A DNA stretch of 64,000 nt from Bryobacterales bacterium (GCA_016789905.1 JAEUQC010000030.1:1-64000), one strand, 5' to 3'. Shown: positions 27,751 through 37,408, counted from the first letter of the stretch. Notes: a model not told the origin generated them from the letters alone. Translations and numbers: made by a program.

Positions 27751-28037
27751 TGGTTTTTTCGCACCAAAAGCGATTATTTCGCCGCGGGCGCCACAGTCAA
27801 CCTCTCCCACCCATTCCCCGCAACAAGTGCCGTCGAAGGCCCGCGGCCATCTGCGGCGGTAAACCAGACATCCGCGGCACTGGAATCAAGGTCCGCCACA
27901 TCCCTGGAATGATCGCCGGCGGCTACGGCATCGAGAAATTCCTCGTCTGTTACCCCGAACTGAAACGCGACGGCGTCTCTGCGGCGCTCGAAGATGCCGC
28001 GCAGGTGATGGATGAAGATCAGCGGGTCGCCTGCTAA
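27750..28037 (+). pseudogene. DUF433-family antitoxin-like gene, N-terminus degraded
   Basis: The C-terminal ~63 residues match DUF433 proteins: ICGGKPDIRGTGIKVRHIPGM, then IAGGYGIEKFLVCYPELKRDG and AALEDAAQVMDE. The usual N-terminal residues before the GGKP motif are missing in this phase; the 32 codons from ATG 27750 read as unrelated Arg-rich sequence, so a frameshift is likely. DUF433 proteins are often antitoxins of DUF5615 PIN-like toxins. Downstream, ...DQNTPVQTL at 28047 hints at a broken partner. Confidence 0.45.
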
Positions 28038-28506
28038 ATCCCGGGGATGCTGCCGGATCAAAACACTCCGGTCCAGACGCTACCCCCGATGGACAGTACG
28101 ACACCTTTGGGTCGCCGCATTAGGGGTTTGACCGGCAACACGGCGGTCGAATAATCGTCCGCCTGGATCTCACCCGCCTCTGACAACCAACAAACTCCCG
28201 TGTCGCAGCACCTCCACATTCGCCCTAATCCCCATCGGAACCACCACATGCACCTGCTGCCCGCATCCCCTCAATCCATACCTCCCCCGCAATCCTCGTC
28301 CAAATACCGTCACCAATTGCCCCGGCGTCCACGCCGTCAGCGCCCTGTTAAGATGCCGCTCCCCACCCGGCATCCCACCCAGCAGCGGCTCAAATTGCAC
28401 ATGTCGAGTGGCCACCCGGTTACTTCGAAAACGCCTGCGGCTTCCTCAGTGGCGCCTTCCCGGCCATCGACGCCCTACCCGCGGAGCCCGCCGCGGAACC
28501 TCCCTG
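28038..28506. other. Gene-poor region with toxin-antitoxin-like fragments
   Basis: 469 bp. A short plus frame at 28047-28150 begins LPDQNTPV, resembling the start of DUF5615 toxins (xxDQNTPV), but it diverges at once. Another plus frame at about 28400-28505 reads WPPGYFENACGFLSGAFPAI to a TAA, reminiscent of small antitoxin C-termini. A minus frame is listed separately. Nothing intact is supported. Confidence 0.35.
28170..28415 (-). CDS. Possible small hypothetical protein
   Basis: 81 codons with G-rich third positions like the HEAT gene upstream on the same strand. The translation (MATRHVQFEPLLGGMPGGER..., ending VEVLRHGSLLVVRGG) has no recognisable domain and no good ribosome site. It overlaps plus-strand fragments, so it may be chance. 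Confidence 0.25.
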   Translation of the reverse strand: MATRHVQFEPLLGGMPGGERHLNRALTAWTPGQLVTVFGRGLRGRYGLRGCGQQVHVVVPMGIRANVEVLRHGSLLVVRGG

Positions 28507-29238
28507 CTAAATTCCCGCCGCCAACCTCCTCAGCCTCCTCCCCACCTCCGCCGCCCCTGGCAGTTCATCCGCTTCCAAGACCTCCTCCGCCGCTTCCTCA
28601 TCCCCGCTCACCCATCGCTCCCCCTCAAACCGCGCCGCCAACAAAGCCAACCCCTCCCCGTCCCTCCGCAGCGCCAACCCCCATATCGCCTCCAGTCGCG
28701 TCTCCTCTTGCGAATCTTCCAGCCGCGCCCGCAGCCCCGCCCGCACGGCCGGCGAGTCCAACACCGCGTCGCTCCCCACGCCAAACGTCGCCCAGTTGCG
28801 CACCCGCGCGTCCTCATCTTCCATCAACTCCAACATCACCTCCAACTCCCCCTCGCCCATCCGCGCCGCCAACCCTTCCGCCGCCTCCAGCCGCACCGCG
28901 GCATCGGCATGTCCCGCCAGGTCCCGCAGCGCCGCCTGTGCCTCATCGGAGAACAGGCTCATCTGCCCCAGCACCCGCGCCCCCGCCCGCACCACCGCGG
29001 CCTCCGGATCCTCCACTGCCCTCTTCCCCAGCAGAACCCGCTCCCAAACCCGGCATTCGGGCGCCAGTTGCCACTCGGCCAACACCGCCAACCCTGCCAC
29101 CCGCTCCGCCGTCACTCGCGAAACCGTCAGCGCCATCGCCTTCCGGAACACTTCGTCCCGCCCGTCGGCCTGCAACTCGGCCACCGCTCCAGCATCCCCC
29201 GCCACCGCCGCCCGGAACCGTTCTGCCATCGACATCAT
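28507..29238 (-). CDS. HEAT-repeat protein
   Basis: 243 residues from ATG 29238 (GGGGGCAGGT upstream); an ATG eight codons further up is also in frame. The sequence is a series of Ala/Leu-rich helical pairs: AALRDLAGHADAAVRLEAAEGLAARM, LMEDEDARVRNWATFGVG, RLEDSQEETRLEAIWGLALRRDG, the classic HEAT pattern with D-x-x-V/T-R at turns. No signal peptide. Likely a cytoplasmic protein-protein scaffold; partner unknown. Confidence 0.75.
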   Translation of the reverse strand: MMSMAERFRAAVAGDAGAVAELQADGRDEVFRKAMALTVSRVTAERVAGLAVLAEWQLAPECRVWERVLLGKRAVEDPEAAVVRAGARVLGQMSLFSDEAQAALRDLAGHADAAVRLEAAEGLAARMGEGELEVMLELMEDEDARVRNWATFGVGSDAVLDSPAVRAGLRARLEDSQEETRLEAIWGLALRRDGEGLALLAARFEGERWVSGDEEAAEEVLEADELPGAAEVGRRLRRLAAGI

Positions 29239-29292
29239 ACCTGCCCCCGCATTATCTCCCATCCGCGGCCCAACGCGGCGGCCACAGCAATC

Positions 29293-30279
29293 TCAGCGTT
29301 GGCCGGCCCCTGTGGTGAAGGATGGGCTGGACTCCATCAAGCGCTCGTTGTGAAGATCCCAGAACTCTAATGCTCCAGATTCCGCCCCAAAAACCGCAAG
29401 GCCCCGCTGCCGGTCAAACTGTATGTTGCTTGCCGTCCGCGCGGCTCTGACAACCCGGTGTTCACCATTCTTCGGATTCCACAAATGCACCGCGCCCGGT
29501 TGGGAAGCATAGGCAATCCAGCCGGTTCCACCAAGCATCTTGACCGTCCTCACGTAGCCCGGTAAGGGCGGAGACTTTGCCAGGAGTTCTCGCCCCTCGG
29601 TGTTCCATTGGTAGACGTGCCCGTCTTGACTCCCCATGTAGGCCAGTCGCCCCTCGGCGTCCACTTCAATCGGGCCGAACGTCATCACCTCCCTTTGAGC
29701 CGTGAATCGGCCCACGAGCTTGCCCGCTGCGAAGTCCCACATCCCAGGCCAATGCCCTGCCCACACGGCACGCCGGCCCCGGTCAATGAATTCCACCTCG
29801 CCCCAAATGGAACTGCAGCAATACGCCGGAGACGAACGGCCGGTGTCCAGATCGATGGTCTCGATAGCGCCTTTGCCGTCGATAGTAAGGATCGAGCGCC
29901 GGCCGGGGCTGATTCGCACGGCGCCGTAATTCGCACCATCACCGCGAACCCGTCTGGCCTGGCCAACCGCCGGGTTTGCCACGCGAAGGTTTCTGTCCGC
30001 GATGACCATCTCATCGCTCTCGGAAAAGCGCAGGTCGTTCAAGCGCCCTTCCACTTCAAAGGCGCGACAGTTGTTGAGCTCCGCCAGGCCGCACGCATAG
30101 ACAGCTCCCTGTGATGTACCAGCGGCAATCCATCGCCCCGAGGAACTGAGCGCCACGACGCGTATGACGCTGGCGCTGATGGGCCGAGGGGTTCTGACAC
30201 CCGCGAACCAAAAACCCGCGGCCAAGACCACAGCGGCCGCGACGGCGAAAATCTTCGGACCTGAACTTACGGAAGGCAT
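29293..30279 (-). CDS. Membrane-anchored WD40-like beta-propeller protein
   Basis: 328 residues. An N-terminal signal anchor (IFAVAAAVVLAAGFWFAGV) is followed by repeats of the WD40/YVTN type: VVALSSSGRWIAAGTSQGAVY, AVRISPGRRSILTIDGKGAIETIDLDTG, RLAYMGSQDGHVYQWNTEG, and WIAYASQPGAVHLWNPKNG. It probably forms a propeller outside the membrane. It lies between glnE and the HEAT gene on the same strand, with gaps of 27 and 54 bases. Function unknown. Confidence 0.75.
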   Translation of the reverse strand: MPSVSSGPKIFAVAAAVVLAAGFWFAGVRTPRPISASVIRVVALSSSGRWIAAGTSQGAVYACGLAELNNCRAFEVEGRLNDLRFSESDEMVIADRNLRVANPAVGQARRVRGDGANYGAVRISPGRRSILTIDGKGAIETIDLDTGRSSPAYCCSSIWGEVEFIDRGRRAVWAGHWPGMWDFAAGKLVGRFTAQREVMTFGPIEVDAEGRLAYMGSQDGHVYQWNTEGRELLAKSPPLPGYVRTVKMLGGTGWIAYASQPGAVHLWNPKNGEHRVVRAARTASNIQFDRQRGLAVFGAESGALEFWDLHNERLMESSPSFTTGAGQR

Positions 30280-30306
30280 CGACTCCTACAAACAATAGGA
30301 AACCGC

Positions 30307-33105
30307 TCACCCCCCAAACAACCGCTCAAACACCTCGCGCGTCTTTACCCGCATCGCCTCCCATTCGGCCACCAGCGAACCGCCCTCAATCTCCCGCCAC
30401 CGGCCCACCAAATCGGCAAGCGTCTCCAACTCAATCGCCGCTTTGGGCAAGCTCCCCGCGGCATGGCCGTGAATCAGCCGCAACCCATGATCCACCGCCC
30501 GGTAGAACGTCGCCGCCTCCCGCAAAAACGCCGCGTCCGCCCGCTCCAAATGGCCCATCTTCTCCACCACGTCAATCCGGCGCGGCGTGTTCAACTGCTT
30601 GAAAAAGATCCCGGCGCTCTTCAGCCGCAGGTACATCAGCACGAAGTCGATATCGTAGTACCCGCCCTCGCCGGCCTTCAACAAATTGGCGTCGCCCAGT
30701 TCGCGTTGCAGCCGGAGCCGCATCTTTCGCAGGTCCCCGCGTGATCGCCCGCTTTGCCCGTAGCGCCGCCAGTCAATCTCCTGCAGGTCGTTCAGAAACG
30801 CCGTCGCCGCCTCCAGGTCCCCCGCCACCGCGTGGGCCTTCATGTAGGCCATCCCCTCCCATGCCTCCGCCGTGCGCTCGAAGTAGTCGCGGAACGCCCG
30901 CTCCGTCTGCACCAGCGAACCCTCCCGCCCGTTCGGCCGCAGCCGCGTGTCCACCGCGAAGATCACGCCCTCGCCGGTATACGCCGAGATGACGTCGATC
31001 ATCTTCTCCGCCACCCGTGTCCAGAACGGCAGCTCAATCGCGTCCCTGTTCGGCAGCACGAAGAACAGGTCCGCGTCCGAGCCGAGATCGAACTCGCGCA
31101 TCCCCAGCCTTCCTAACGCCACCACCATCATCTGTTTCCGCGCCCGGTAGTTGACGGCCTCCGGCGGGTGTGCCGCCGAAACCATTCGCACCGCGACCTC
31201 GTACGCCGCCGCCATCACCCGCTCACCGAGTTGCGATGTCTGTTCCAGCGTCTCGAACACGGGCCGCCGCAAACACACGCTCTCGCTCTGCGCGCGGAAC
31301 ATCTCCCGCCGGAACCAACGCCGCAGTTCGCCCGCGCCCGCGCCCTCGGGCGGCTCGCCGGGTCCGCTTCCGAACAGGGCGAACTCCGCCAGCAGGTCCG
31401 GCGTCCGCAGCAACTCCTCGCTCAGGAACGGACTGGCGTCGAACAGGTCGATCACCTGCCCGGCCAAGGTCGTGTCCTGATCCATCAGCCCCAGCCACTC
31501 CGGTGTCTGCCGGACCTTTTCCAAGAAGTGCTCAAACCGTACCGCGCCGCGCCCGGACGCCCGCCGCGCAATCGTGGCCGCCAATCCAGGGGCTATCTGT
31601 GTCAGGAATCGCACCAGATTAGATATCGGCTGTCCGCCGGATTCCTCCATACCGGCCCCTGAAGGTTGTTGCGCGTGGATCACCCGGCGGTAGATTTCGG
31701 CGACCTCTTCCAGGTGCTGTTCCAACTCCGCCAGCAGACCCGCCCCCCGCAATCGCCCGGGCATCCGCCTTCCTACTGCTTCCAGTTCCTCCTCGTTCAG
31801 CGGCAGAGAATGCGTCTGCCGGTCGTCGGCGAACTGCAACCGGTGTTCCAGTGTCCGCAAAAACTGGTAGGCCGAGGCCAGCCGGGCGTACTCTGTCGCC
31901 GACAGCAGGTCCTTATCCCGCAGCCGCGCCAGCGCCAGCATCGTCCCTCCATGGCGCACCCAACGTTCGCGCCCGCCGTGCAGCCGCTGCAGACACTGCA
32001 CCAGAAACTCCACGTCCCGGATGCCGCCCTCGCACAGCTTCACATCGATCTCCTGCGGCCCGCGGCGCTGCCGCTCCGCCAGCCGCTCATGCTGCCGCAG
32101 CCGCGCCGCGCTCACCGTTTCGATCGCCGAAAAATCGAGCGAGGTCGCATAGATCAAGGGCTCCACAAACGCCAGCAACTGGCGCCCCGGCTCCGTCTCT
32201 CCCGCCGCCACGCGCGCCTTGATCAGCATCTGCAGCTCCCAGTCCCGCCCCCGCGTCTGGTAGTACTGCTTGGCCGCCGCCAGCGACAGGCACAACTCCC
32301 CAAGCCTCCCGTCCGGCCGCAGCCGCAGGTCCACCCGGTAACACATCCCTTCGGCCGTGTAGCTCGATAGCAGCTCCGTCAACTGGTGCGCCAGCTTCCG
32401 GAAGAACTCCTGGTTTCCATCCGCCGCAGTCCCCGAATACACGAACATTAGGTCGATGTCCGAGGAATAGTTCAACTCTTCCCCGCCCAGCTTCCCCATC
32501 GCCAGCACCGAGAACCCGCAGATCCTCCCATCCCCGTCCTTCGGTGTACCATGGCGGGTCTCCAGCGCCTCTCGCACCCGCCGGTAGCTCACCTCCAGCA
32601 CCGCGCCGGCCAGTGTCGACAGCTCCCCCGCCACTTCCGGCAGCGGCGCCAACCCGCGCACGTCCCGCAGCAGAATCCGCAGCATCTCCCGCCGCCGGAA
32701 CCGTGCCAAAAGCACGGCATCCGGAACGCCCTCCGGCAGGAACCGTTCCAGGCGTTCCGTCATCGTTTCCAGCGACAGACTCCGGAACAGCTCTCCCGAA
32801 GCGCAGACCTCCTCCAACCACTCCGGCCGCTGCAACACCTCTTCGCTAAGGAAAGCACTTTGGCAGAACACCGCCACCAGCGACTGCAGGCCAGCCGCGG
32901 TTCGGGTCAGCCGCGCGAACATGTCCGGCGAGTGTTCCCACAGCCGGGTCAAGTAATCCAGCGCCCGATCCGGGTCCGGCGCGCTTTCCAACAGATAGCG
33001 GATCCGGTCCAGGGACGTATCCGGAATGCGCGACTGCAGCAACAGCGCGTGCGCCCGCGCGCGTTCCGGCGCCCGAAAGGCGATTTCATCCACCCACGCG
33101 GGCAT
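30307..33105 (-). CDS. glnE: Bifunctional glutamine synthetase adenylyltransferase/deadenylase
   Basis: 932 residues, normal length for GlnE. Two nucleotidyltransferase centres are seen: GGEELNYSSDIDLMFVYSG about residue 215-233 in the N-terminal deadenylylase half, and MREFDLGSDADLFFVLPN about residue 672-690 in the C-terminal adenylylase half. It switches glutamine synthetase off and on by adding or removing AMP, under PII control. Its ATG overlaps the MOSC stop (ATGA). No glnA or glnB is in the window. Confidence 0.95.
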   Translation of the reverse strand: MPAWVDEIAFRAPERARAHALLLQSRIPDTSLDRIRYLLESAPDPDRALDYLTRLWEHSPDMFARLTRTAAGLQSLVAVFCQSAFLSEEVLQRPEWLEEVCASGELFRSLSLETMTERLERFLPEGVPDAVLLARFRRREMLRILLRDVRGLAPLPEVAGELSTLAGAVLEVSYRRVREALETRHGTPKDGDGRICGFSVLAMGKLGGEELNYSSDIDLMFVYSGTAADGNQEFFRKLAHQLTELLSSYTAEGMCYRVDLRLRPDGRLGELCLSLAAAKQYYQTRGRDWELQMLIKARVAAGETEPGRQLLAFVEPLIYATSLDFSAIETVSAARLRQHERLAERQRRGPQEIDVKLCEGGIRDVEFLVQCLQRLHGGRERWVRHGGTMLALARLRDKDLLSATEYARLASAYQFLRTLEHRLQFADDRQTHSLPLNEEELEAVGRRMPGRLRGAGLLAELEQHLEEVAEIYRRVIHAQQPSGAGMEESGGQPISNLVRFLTQIAPGLAATIARRASGRGAVRFEHFLEKVRQTPEWLGLMDQDTTLAGQVIDLFDASPFLSEELLRTPDLLAEFALFGSGPGEPPEGAGAGELRRWFRREMFRAQSESVCLRRPVFETLEQTSQLGERVMAAAYEVAVRMVSAAHPPEAVNYRARKQMMVVALGRLGMREFDLGSDADLFFVLPNRDAIELPFWTRVAEKMIDVISAYTGEGVIFAVDTRLRPNGREGSLVQTERAFRDYFERTAEAWEGMAYMKAHAVAGDLEAATAFLNDLQEIDWRRYGQSGRSRGDLRKMRLRLQRELGDANLLKAGEGGYYDIDFVLMYLRLKSAGIFFKQLNTPRRIDVVEKMGHLERADAAFLREAATFYRAVDHGLRLIHGHAAGSLPKAAIELETLADLVGRWREIEGGSLVAEWEAMRVKTREVFERLFGG

Positions 33106-33599
33106 CAGGCAACGTCCACGAGCAGCACGACCGGGTCGCCGGGCGAGAACGAACCCAGCTTCACGATGGCCAGGTAGAATCCGGCCAGTCCCCAGCGAGG
33201 CGATGTATGGTCCCCGGCCTTGACTTGCGGGTCATAGACGGCCTTCTGAATGCCGGGGCCGTAGGGGTCAAGCGTCTTGCACGGCTCACGCATTTTGGTG
33301 ACTTCGACGATCACCTCGCCCATGCGCCACTGCTGCCCGAGCCGGACCGTCCGCCGGTCGATACCGGTGGTGGTAACATTCTCACCCATCGCCCCCGGAA
33401 ACACCGGAAAGCCGGCGGCCTTCAGCTCATCGAGCCCTTCCGCGGTGATCCACAGCAGCGCCTGGCGCGGGCCGCCATGGTATTTGGTGTTCTTCTGGAT
33501 ATCGCCCAGAATGCCCACCGGACCTACCTCGCCTCCCAGGACGGGGAGTTTGGGAACCCCGCCCTTGGACACGCTGATCTGTTGAATCTGTCCTGCCAT
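33105..33599 (-). CDS. MOSC-domain protein
   Basis: 164 residues from ATG 33599 with AGGAGG five bases upstream; a GTG two codons earlier lies inside that ribosome site. MOSC features: VGILGDIQKNTKYHGGPRQAL, the PGAMGENVTTTGID motif, and the conserved Cys in MREPCKTLD that holds the Mo-bound or sulfur ligand. Proteins of this family handle molybdenum cofactor sulfur or reduce N-hydroxylated substrates. It sits between pckG and glnE with 9-base and overlapping junctions. A link to the molybdoenzyme operon is possible but not shown. Confidence 0.88.
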   Translation of the reverse strand: MAGQIQQISVSKGGVPKLPVLGGEVGPVGILGDIQKNTKYHGGPRQALLWITAEGLDELKAAGFPVFPGAMGENVTTTGIDRRTVRLGQQWRMGEVIVEVTKMREPCKTLDPYGPGIQKAVYDPQVKAGDHTSPRWGLAGFYLAIVKLGSFSPGDPVVLLVDVA

Positions 33600-33608
33600 C
33601 CGCACCTC

Positions 33609-35441
33609 CTACAACCGGCAGATGAGCAACTCGCGCTCGTAGACCATTTCCGGCGGCAAATGGTCGTGCAGGTCGATGAACAGCTCTTCCTGCCCGATGA
33701 CTTCCTGCCGCCACTGCGCCCGGTCAAAGGCCTGCAACTCCTCGAACTGTTCCCGCGTAAACGGGAGTCCCTTCCACTCCAGGTCTTCGTAGCGCGGCAT
33801 CCAACCGATGGGTGTTTCGCGGCCTGCCGCGCGCCCGTGGGCACGATCGACGATCCACTTGAGCACCCGCATGTTCTCGCCGTAGCCAGGCCACAGGAAG
33901 GCGCCGTTGGGGCCGCGGCGGAACCAGTTGACATGGAAGATGCGGGGCGTAGTGGTGAGGTGCCGCTGCATCTTGATCCAGTGCCGGAAATAGTCTCCCA
34001 TGTGATAGCCGCAGAATGGCAGCATGGCCATCGGGTCGCGCCGGACTTTGCCGACGGTGCCAGCGGCGGCGGCGGTCATCTCCGATCCCATGGTGGCGCC
34101 GATATAGACGCCGGTGGACCAGTTGAAGGCCTGAAAGACGAGCGGCATGGTGGTCGGCCGGCGGCCGCCGAAGATGATGGCGGAGATGGGCACGCCGGCC
34201 GGGTCCTCCCAGGCCGGGTCAATGGTCGGACATTGCGACGCCGGAGCGGTGAAGCGCGCGTTCGGATGGGCTGCCTTGGCGCCGGTTTCCTGCCCAATGG
34301 CGGGGGTCCAGTATTTGCCCTGCCAGTCGGTGCATTCGGCGGGCGGGGTGTCGGTCATCCCCTCCCACCAGACGCCGCCATCGGGCGTGAGCGCCACATT
34401 GGTGAAGATCGAGTTCCTGGCCAGCGTCAGCATGGCATTCGGGTTAGTCTTCAACGACGTTCCCGGCGCGACGCCGAAGAACCCGGCCTCCGGATTAATG
34501 GCGCGCAACTGGCCCGAAGCGTCGGGCTTGATCCAGGCGATGTCGTCTCCGACGGTCCACACCTTCCAGCCTTTGAAGCTCTTGGGCGGAATGAGCATGG
34601 CGAAGTTGGTTTTGCCGCAAGCACTGGGAAACGCCGCGGCGACGTAGGTCTTTTCGCCCTTGGGGTCCTCAACACCGAGGATGAGCATATGCTCGGCCAT
34701 CCAGCCTTCGTCGCGAGCGATGTTGGAGGCGATGCGGAGGGCGAAGCACTTTTTGCCCAGCAGGGCATTGCCGCCATAGCCGGAGCCGTATGACCAAATT
34801 TCCCGTGTTTCCGGGAAGTGGACGATGTACTTTTCCTTGTTGCAGGGCCAGGCGACGTCCTTCTTCCCTCGCGTGAGGGGCATGCCCACGGAGTGCATGC
34901 AGGGGACGACGCGCTTTTCGTCCTTATCGATTTCCTGGAAGACGCGAAGGCCGATGCGGGCCATAATGCGCATGTTGACGACGACATACGGCGAATCGGT
35001 CAACTGGACGCCAATGCGCGCCAGCGGGGAATCGACCGGGCCCATGCTGAACGGGAGGACATACATGGTCCGGCCCTGCATGGAGCCTTGGAAAAGGCCC
35101 TTCAGCTTGCGGCGCATTTTGAAAGGGTCTTCCCAATTGTTGGTGGGGCCGGCGTTGTCCTTGGAGAGGGAACAGATATAGGTCCGGTCCTCGACGCGGG
35201 CGACATCGCTTGCGTCGGAGCGGGCGTAGTAGCATCCGGGCCAGAGAGCGTCGTTCAACTTGGTGAGCGTACCGCCGGCCACCATCTGATCGAGCAGCAT
35301 CTGGTTCTCTTCATCGGATCCGCTCACCCAATGGATCCGGGCGGGCTTGGTGAGCCGCGCCATTTTTTCAACCCACTTCAACAGGTGCTTGTTTGTGCTG
35401 AGGGGAAGTGCGGGGTTACTCCGGACAGTCTTAGTGGCCAC
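33609..35441 (-). CDS. pckG: GTP-dependent phosphoenolpyruvate carboxykinase
   Basis: 610 residues, typical for the GTP type. Seen: [12 protein letters not shown] near the N-terminus, the kinase P-loop [13 protein letters not shown] in the middle (with the reactive Cys), the guanine-binding [21 protein letters not shown], and [14 protein letters not shown] at the C-terminus. It converts oxaloacetate to PEP with GTP, the entry step to gluconeogenesis. It is preceded by a PIG-L gene (9-base gap) and followed by the MOSC gene on the same strand. Confidence 0.97.
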   Translation of the reverse strand: MATKTVRSNPALPLSTNKHLLKWVEKMARLTKPARIHWVSGSDEENQMLLDQMVAGGTLTKLNDALWPGCYYARSDASDVARVEDRTYICSLSKDNAGPTNNWEDPFKMRRKLKGLFQGSMQGRTMYVLPFSMGPVDSPLARIGVQLTDSPYVVVNMRIMARIGLRVFQEIDKDEKRVVPCMHSVGMPLTRGKKDVAWPCNKEKYIVHFPETREIWSYGSGYGGNALLGKKCFALRIASNIARDEGWMAEHMLILGVEDPKGEKTYVAAAFPSACGKTNFAMLIPPKSFKGWKVWTVGDDIAWIKPDASGQLRAINPEAGFFGVAPGTSLKTNPNAMLTLARNSIFTNVALTPDGGVWWEGMTDTPPAECTDWQGKYWTPAIGQETGAKAAHPNARFTAPASQCPTIDPAWEDPAGVPISAIIFGGRRPTTMPLVFQAFNWSTGVYIGATMGSEMTAAAAGTVGKVRRDPMAMLPFCGYHMGDYFRHWIKMQRHLTTTPRIFHVNWFRRGPNGAFLWPGYGENMRVLKWIVDRAHGRAAGRETPIGWMPRYEDLEWKGLPFTREQFEELQAFDRAQWRQEVIGQEELFIDLHDHLPPEMVYERELLICRL

Positions 35442-35450
35442 AGTGGTTAC

Positions 35451-36143
35451 CTATGCATCCAGTGTAGCCTTACGCCATTGGGGCCATGTCCAGCCGAGTT
35501 TGCGGATCTCGTAGTAGAGCGGCCCCTCGTGGGGAGGCCGAGAAAAATCGTAGGCCGGGGCCGGGCGGAACTGTTCGTGATCGATGGGGAACATGCCGAT
35601 GACGCGTTGTTGGGAGGCAAAGCAATCGAGCCAGGAACGCTTCCGGCGCTGTTGGCCGGGGTCGAGCGGGACGGCGACTCCGGCGGGGCCGGCGATAAAC
35701 GAGTGGGGGACGAACTCGGCGCCGTGCGCGTGGTAGAGAGGGAACTCCCACAGGTTCGGCAGCCCGGCGAGGGCGAGCGCGACGGCGTCATGGTCCGGGT
35801 GGCCGCCCTCATAGGCATGGGTATAGATTCTCTCAGCGTTGAAGGCGGCCACGTAGGCGCGAATGGCGCCGAGGTGCAGCGGCGCCTCCTGATCGGCGAA
35901 GCCGAGGCAATGGTAGCGCGACTCCGGGATGCCGGCCGTGGCGAGAACGGCCATGGTCTCCTTGCGGCGAGCGGCAAGGTAGGCCGCGCGAGAGAGGAAG
36001 CCGGAGCGGATGGCGTATTTGAGATCGCGGGGAGCCGAGTCGGTGACATGCAGGATGTGGACCTCGTGGGCCGGGTCGCTCAGGACGGAAAAGCAGCCAA
36101 GGGTTTCGTCGTCAGCGTGGGCGACGGCGATCAGAATGCGCAT
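35451..36143 (-). CDS. PIG-L family deacetylase (BshB-like)
   Basis: 230 residues from ATG 36143. The Zn-binding motifs of the family are visible: AVAHADDETLGC at residues 6-17, THAYEGGHPDHDAVA in the middle, and an HEQF motif later. Family members remove acetyl groups from GlcNAc-type substrates. Because it is divergent from bshA by only 18 bases, it may supply the deacetylation step of bacillithiol synthesis (GlcNAc-malate to GlcN-malate). It is shorter and less like the well-studied BshB1, so LmbE-type alternatives remain. No Shine-Dalgarno sequence precedes the ATG; a GATAAT lies seven bases upstream. Confidence 0.8.
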   Translation of the reverse strand: MRILIAVAHADDETLGCFSVLSDPAHEVHILHVTDSAPRDLKYAIRSGFLSRAAYLAARRKETMAVLATAGIPESRYHCLGFADQEAPLHLGAIRAYVAAFNAERIYTHAYEGGHPDHDAVALALAGLPNLWEFPLYHAHGAEFVPHSFIAGPAGVAVPLDPGQQRRKRSWLDCFASQQRVIGMFPIDHEQFRPAPAYDFSRPPHEGPLYYEIRKLGWTWPQWRKATLDA

Positions 36144-36164
36144 AGCTGCTATTATCGCCACGTG
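36141..36164. promoter_or_regulatory. Shared, symmetric -10 between PIG-L gene and bshA; both possibly leaderless
   Basis: Only 18 bases separate the two start codons. On the plus strand TATTAT (36150-36155) is six bases from the bshA GTG. On the minus strand GATAAT (36151-36156) is seven bases from the PIG-L ATG. The two hexamers overlap almost completely. Neither gene has a ribosome site, which fits transcripts starting on the start codons. Confidence 0.5.
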
Positions 36165-37265
36165 CGCATTGGGATCACCTGTTACCCGACATATGGCGGC
36201 AGCGGCATTGTAGCCACCGAGCTTGGACTGGAACTGGCCAACCGTGGCCATCAGGTCCACTTCATCACTTATGCCAATCCGATCCGGCTGGGGGAGCGCG
36301 CCGGCATTCAGTACCACGAGGTAGAGGTCTCCAACTATCCGTTGTTCCAGTATCCGCCGTATTGTCTGGCGCTGGCGTCGCGGATGGCGGAGGTGGCCGA
36401 GCAGTACAGTTTGGATCTCTTACATGTTCATTACGCCATTCCGCATTCCGTGTCGGCGATGCTGGCCAAGGGGATCTTGTCGAGCCAGCGGCGGCTGCCG
36501 TTCGTCACCACGCTGCACGGCACCGACATCACGCTGGTGGGAATGGACCGAAGCTATTTTCCGATCACGAAGCACTCGATTGAGCAGTCCGACGCGGTGA
36601 CGGCGATCAGCGAGGACCTGCGACAGCATACGGTGGAGGTGTTCGATGTGACGAGGCCGATCACGACGATCCACAACTTCGTGAATTCGGAACTGTACCG
36701 GCCGGCGGAAGGGCCAGCGGCACGGGGGCCGCGAATGATCCACTTGTCGAACTTCCGTCCGGTGAAGCGGGTGACCGATTGTATCCGCGTGTTGGCGGAG
36801 GTGCGGAAGACGGCGGACGCGGAGCTGTGGATGGTGGGAGACGGGCCAGAGCGCGGCGCGGCAGAGCACCTGGCGCACGACCTTGGGTTGATCGGCTCGG
36901 TACGATTCCTGGGTAAGCGGAACGACGTTCCGACGCTGCTGCGGGAGGCCGATGTGCTGTTGATGCCGAGCGAAATGGAGAGTTTCGGGCTGGCGGCGCT
37001 GGAGGGGATGTCGTCGGGTGTGGTCCCGGTGGGGACGAACGTTGGAGGCGTGCCGGAACTGATCACCGACGGTGTGGACGGCTACTTGTGCGACGTGGGG
37101 GACGTGGAGCGGATGGCAGCGCGCGCGGCGGAGCTATTAACGGAACCGGACCGGTGCCGGGGGATGGGATTGGCGGCGAGGCGGACCGCGGTGGAGCGGT
37201 TCTCGACGGATCTGATTATCCCGAAGTACGAGGCGCTGTATCGGCAGGTGGTGGAGGCGGGGTGA
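36162..37265 (+). CDS. bshA: N-acetyl-alpha-D-glucosaminyl L-malate synthase
   Basis: 367 residues from GTG 36162; the open frame extends far upstream but conservation starts here. The N-terminus RIGITCYPTYGGSGIVATE and HFITYANPIRL are diagnostic of BshA, a GT4 glycosyltransferase. HVHYAIPHSVSAMLAK, TLHGTDITLVG, NFRPVKRVTDCIRV and the GT4 E-x7-E region (PSEMESFGLAALEGMSSG) follow. It joins UDP-GlcNAc to L-malate, the first step of bacillithiol. Together with the divergent PIG-L protein it suggests this organism makes bacillithiol; bshC is not in the window. Confidence 0.93.
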   Translation: MRIGITCYPTYGGSGIVATELGLELANRGHQVHFITYANPIRLGERAGIQYHEVEVSNYPLFQYPPYCLALASRMAEVAEQYSLDLLHVHYAIPHSVSAMLAKGILSSQRRLPFVTTLHGTDITLVGMDRSYFPITKHSIEQSDAVTAISEDLRQHTVEVFDVTRPITTIHNFVNSELYRPAEGPAARGPRMIHLSNFRPVKRVTDCIRVLAEVRKTADAELWMVGDGPERGAAEHLAHDLGLIGSVRFLGKRNDVPTLLREADVLLMPSEMESFGLAALEGMSSGVVPVGTNVGGVPELITDGVDGYLCDVGDVERMAARAAELLTEPDRCRGMGLAARRTAVERFSTDLIIPKYEALYRQVVEAG

Positions 37266-37272
37266 GTTGCCT

Positions 37273-37408
37273 GGCGGACCGAGTGGAAGCCGCCGCGGAG
37301 CGGGCGGCGCGGCGGGGGCGAGGTGGCTTGCGGTTGCTTCTTGTGGCCGTCGCGGGGCCGCGCTGGAGGCGGGTCTTGTGGCCCGGCGGACCGGGTGGAA
37401 ACCGCCGC
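37273..37408. repeat. Short direct repeat of a hairpin-forming segment
   Basis: GGCGGACCGAGTGGAAGCCG at about 37273 and GGCGGACCGGGTGGAAACCG at about 37385 are near-identical and each can pair GGCGG with CCGCC. They flank a GC-rich stretch between bshA and the next gene. No gene is supported in 37266-37453. Confidence 0.5.

Noticed and set aside
34818..36161. Long open frame continuing upstream of bshA on the plus strand
   Set aside because: It is antisense to pckG and the PIG-L gene; conservation begins at the GTG at 36162.
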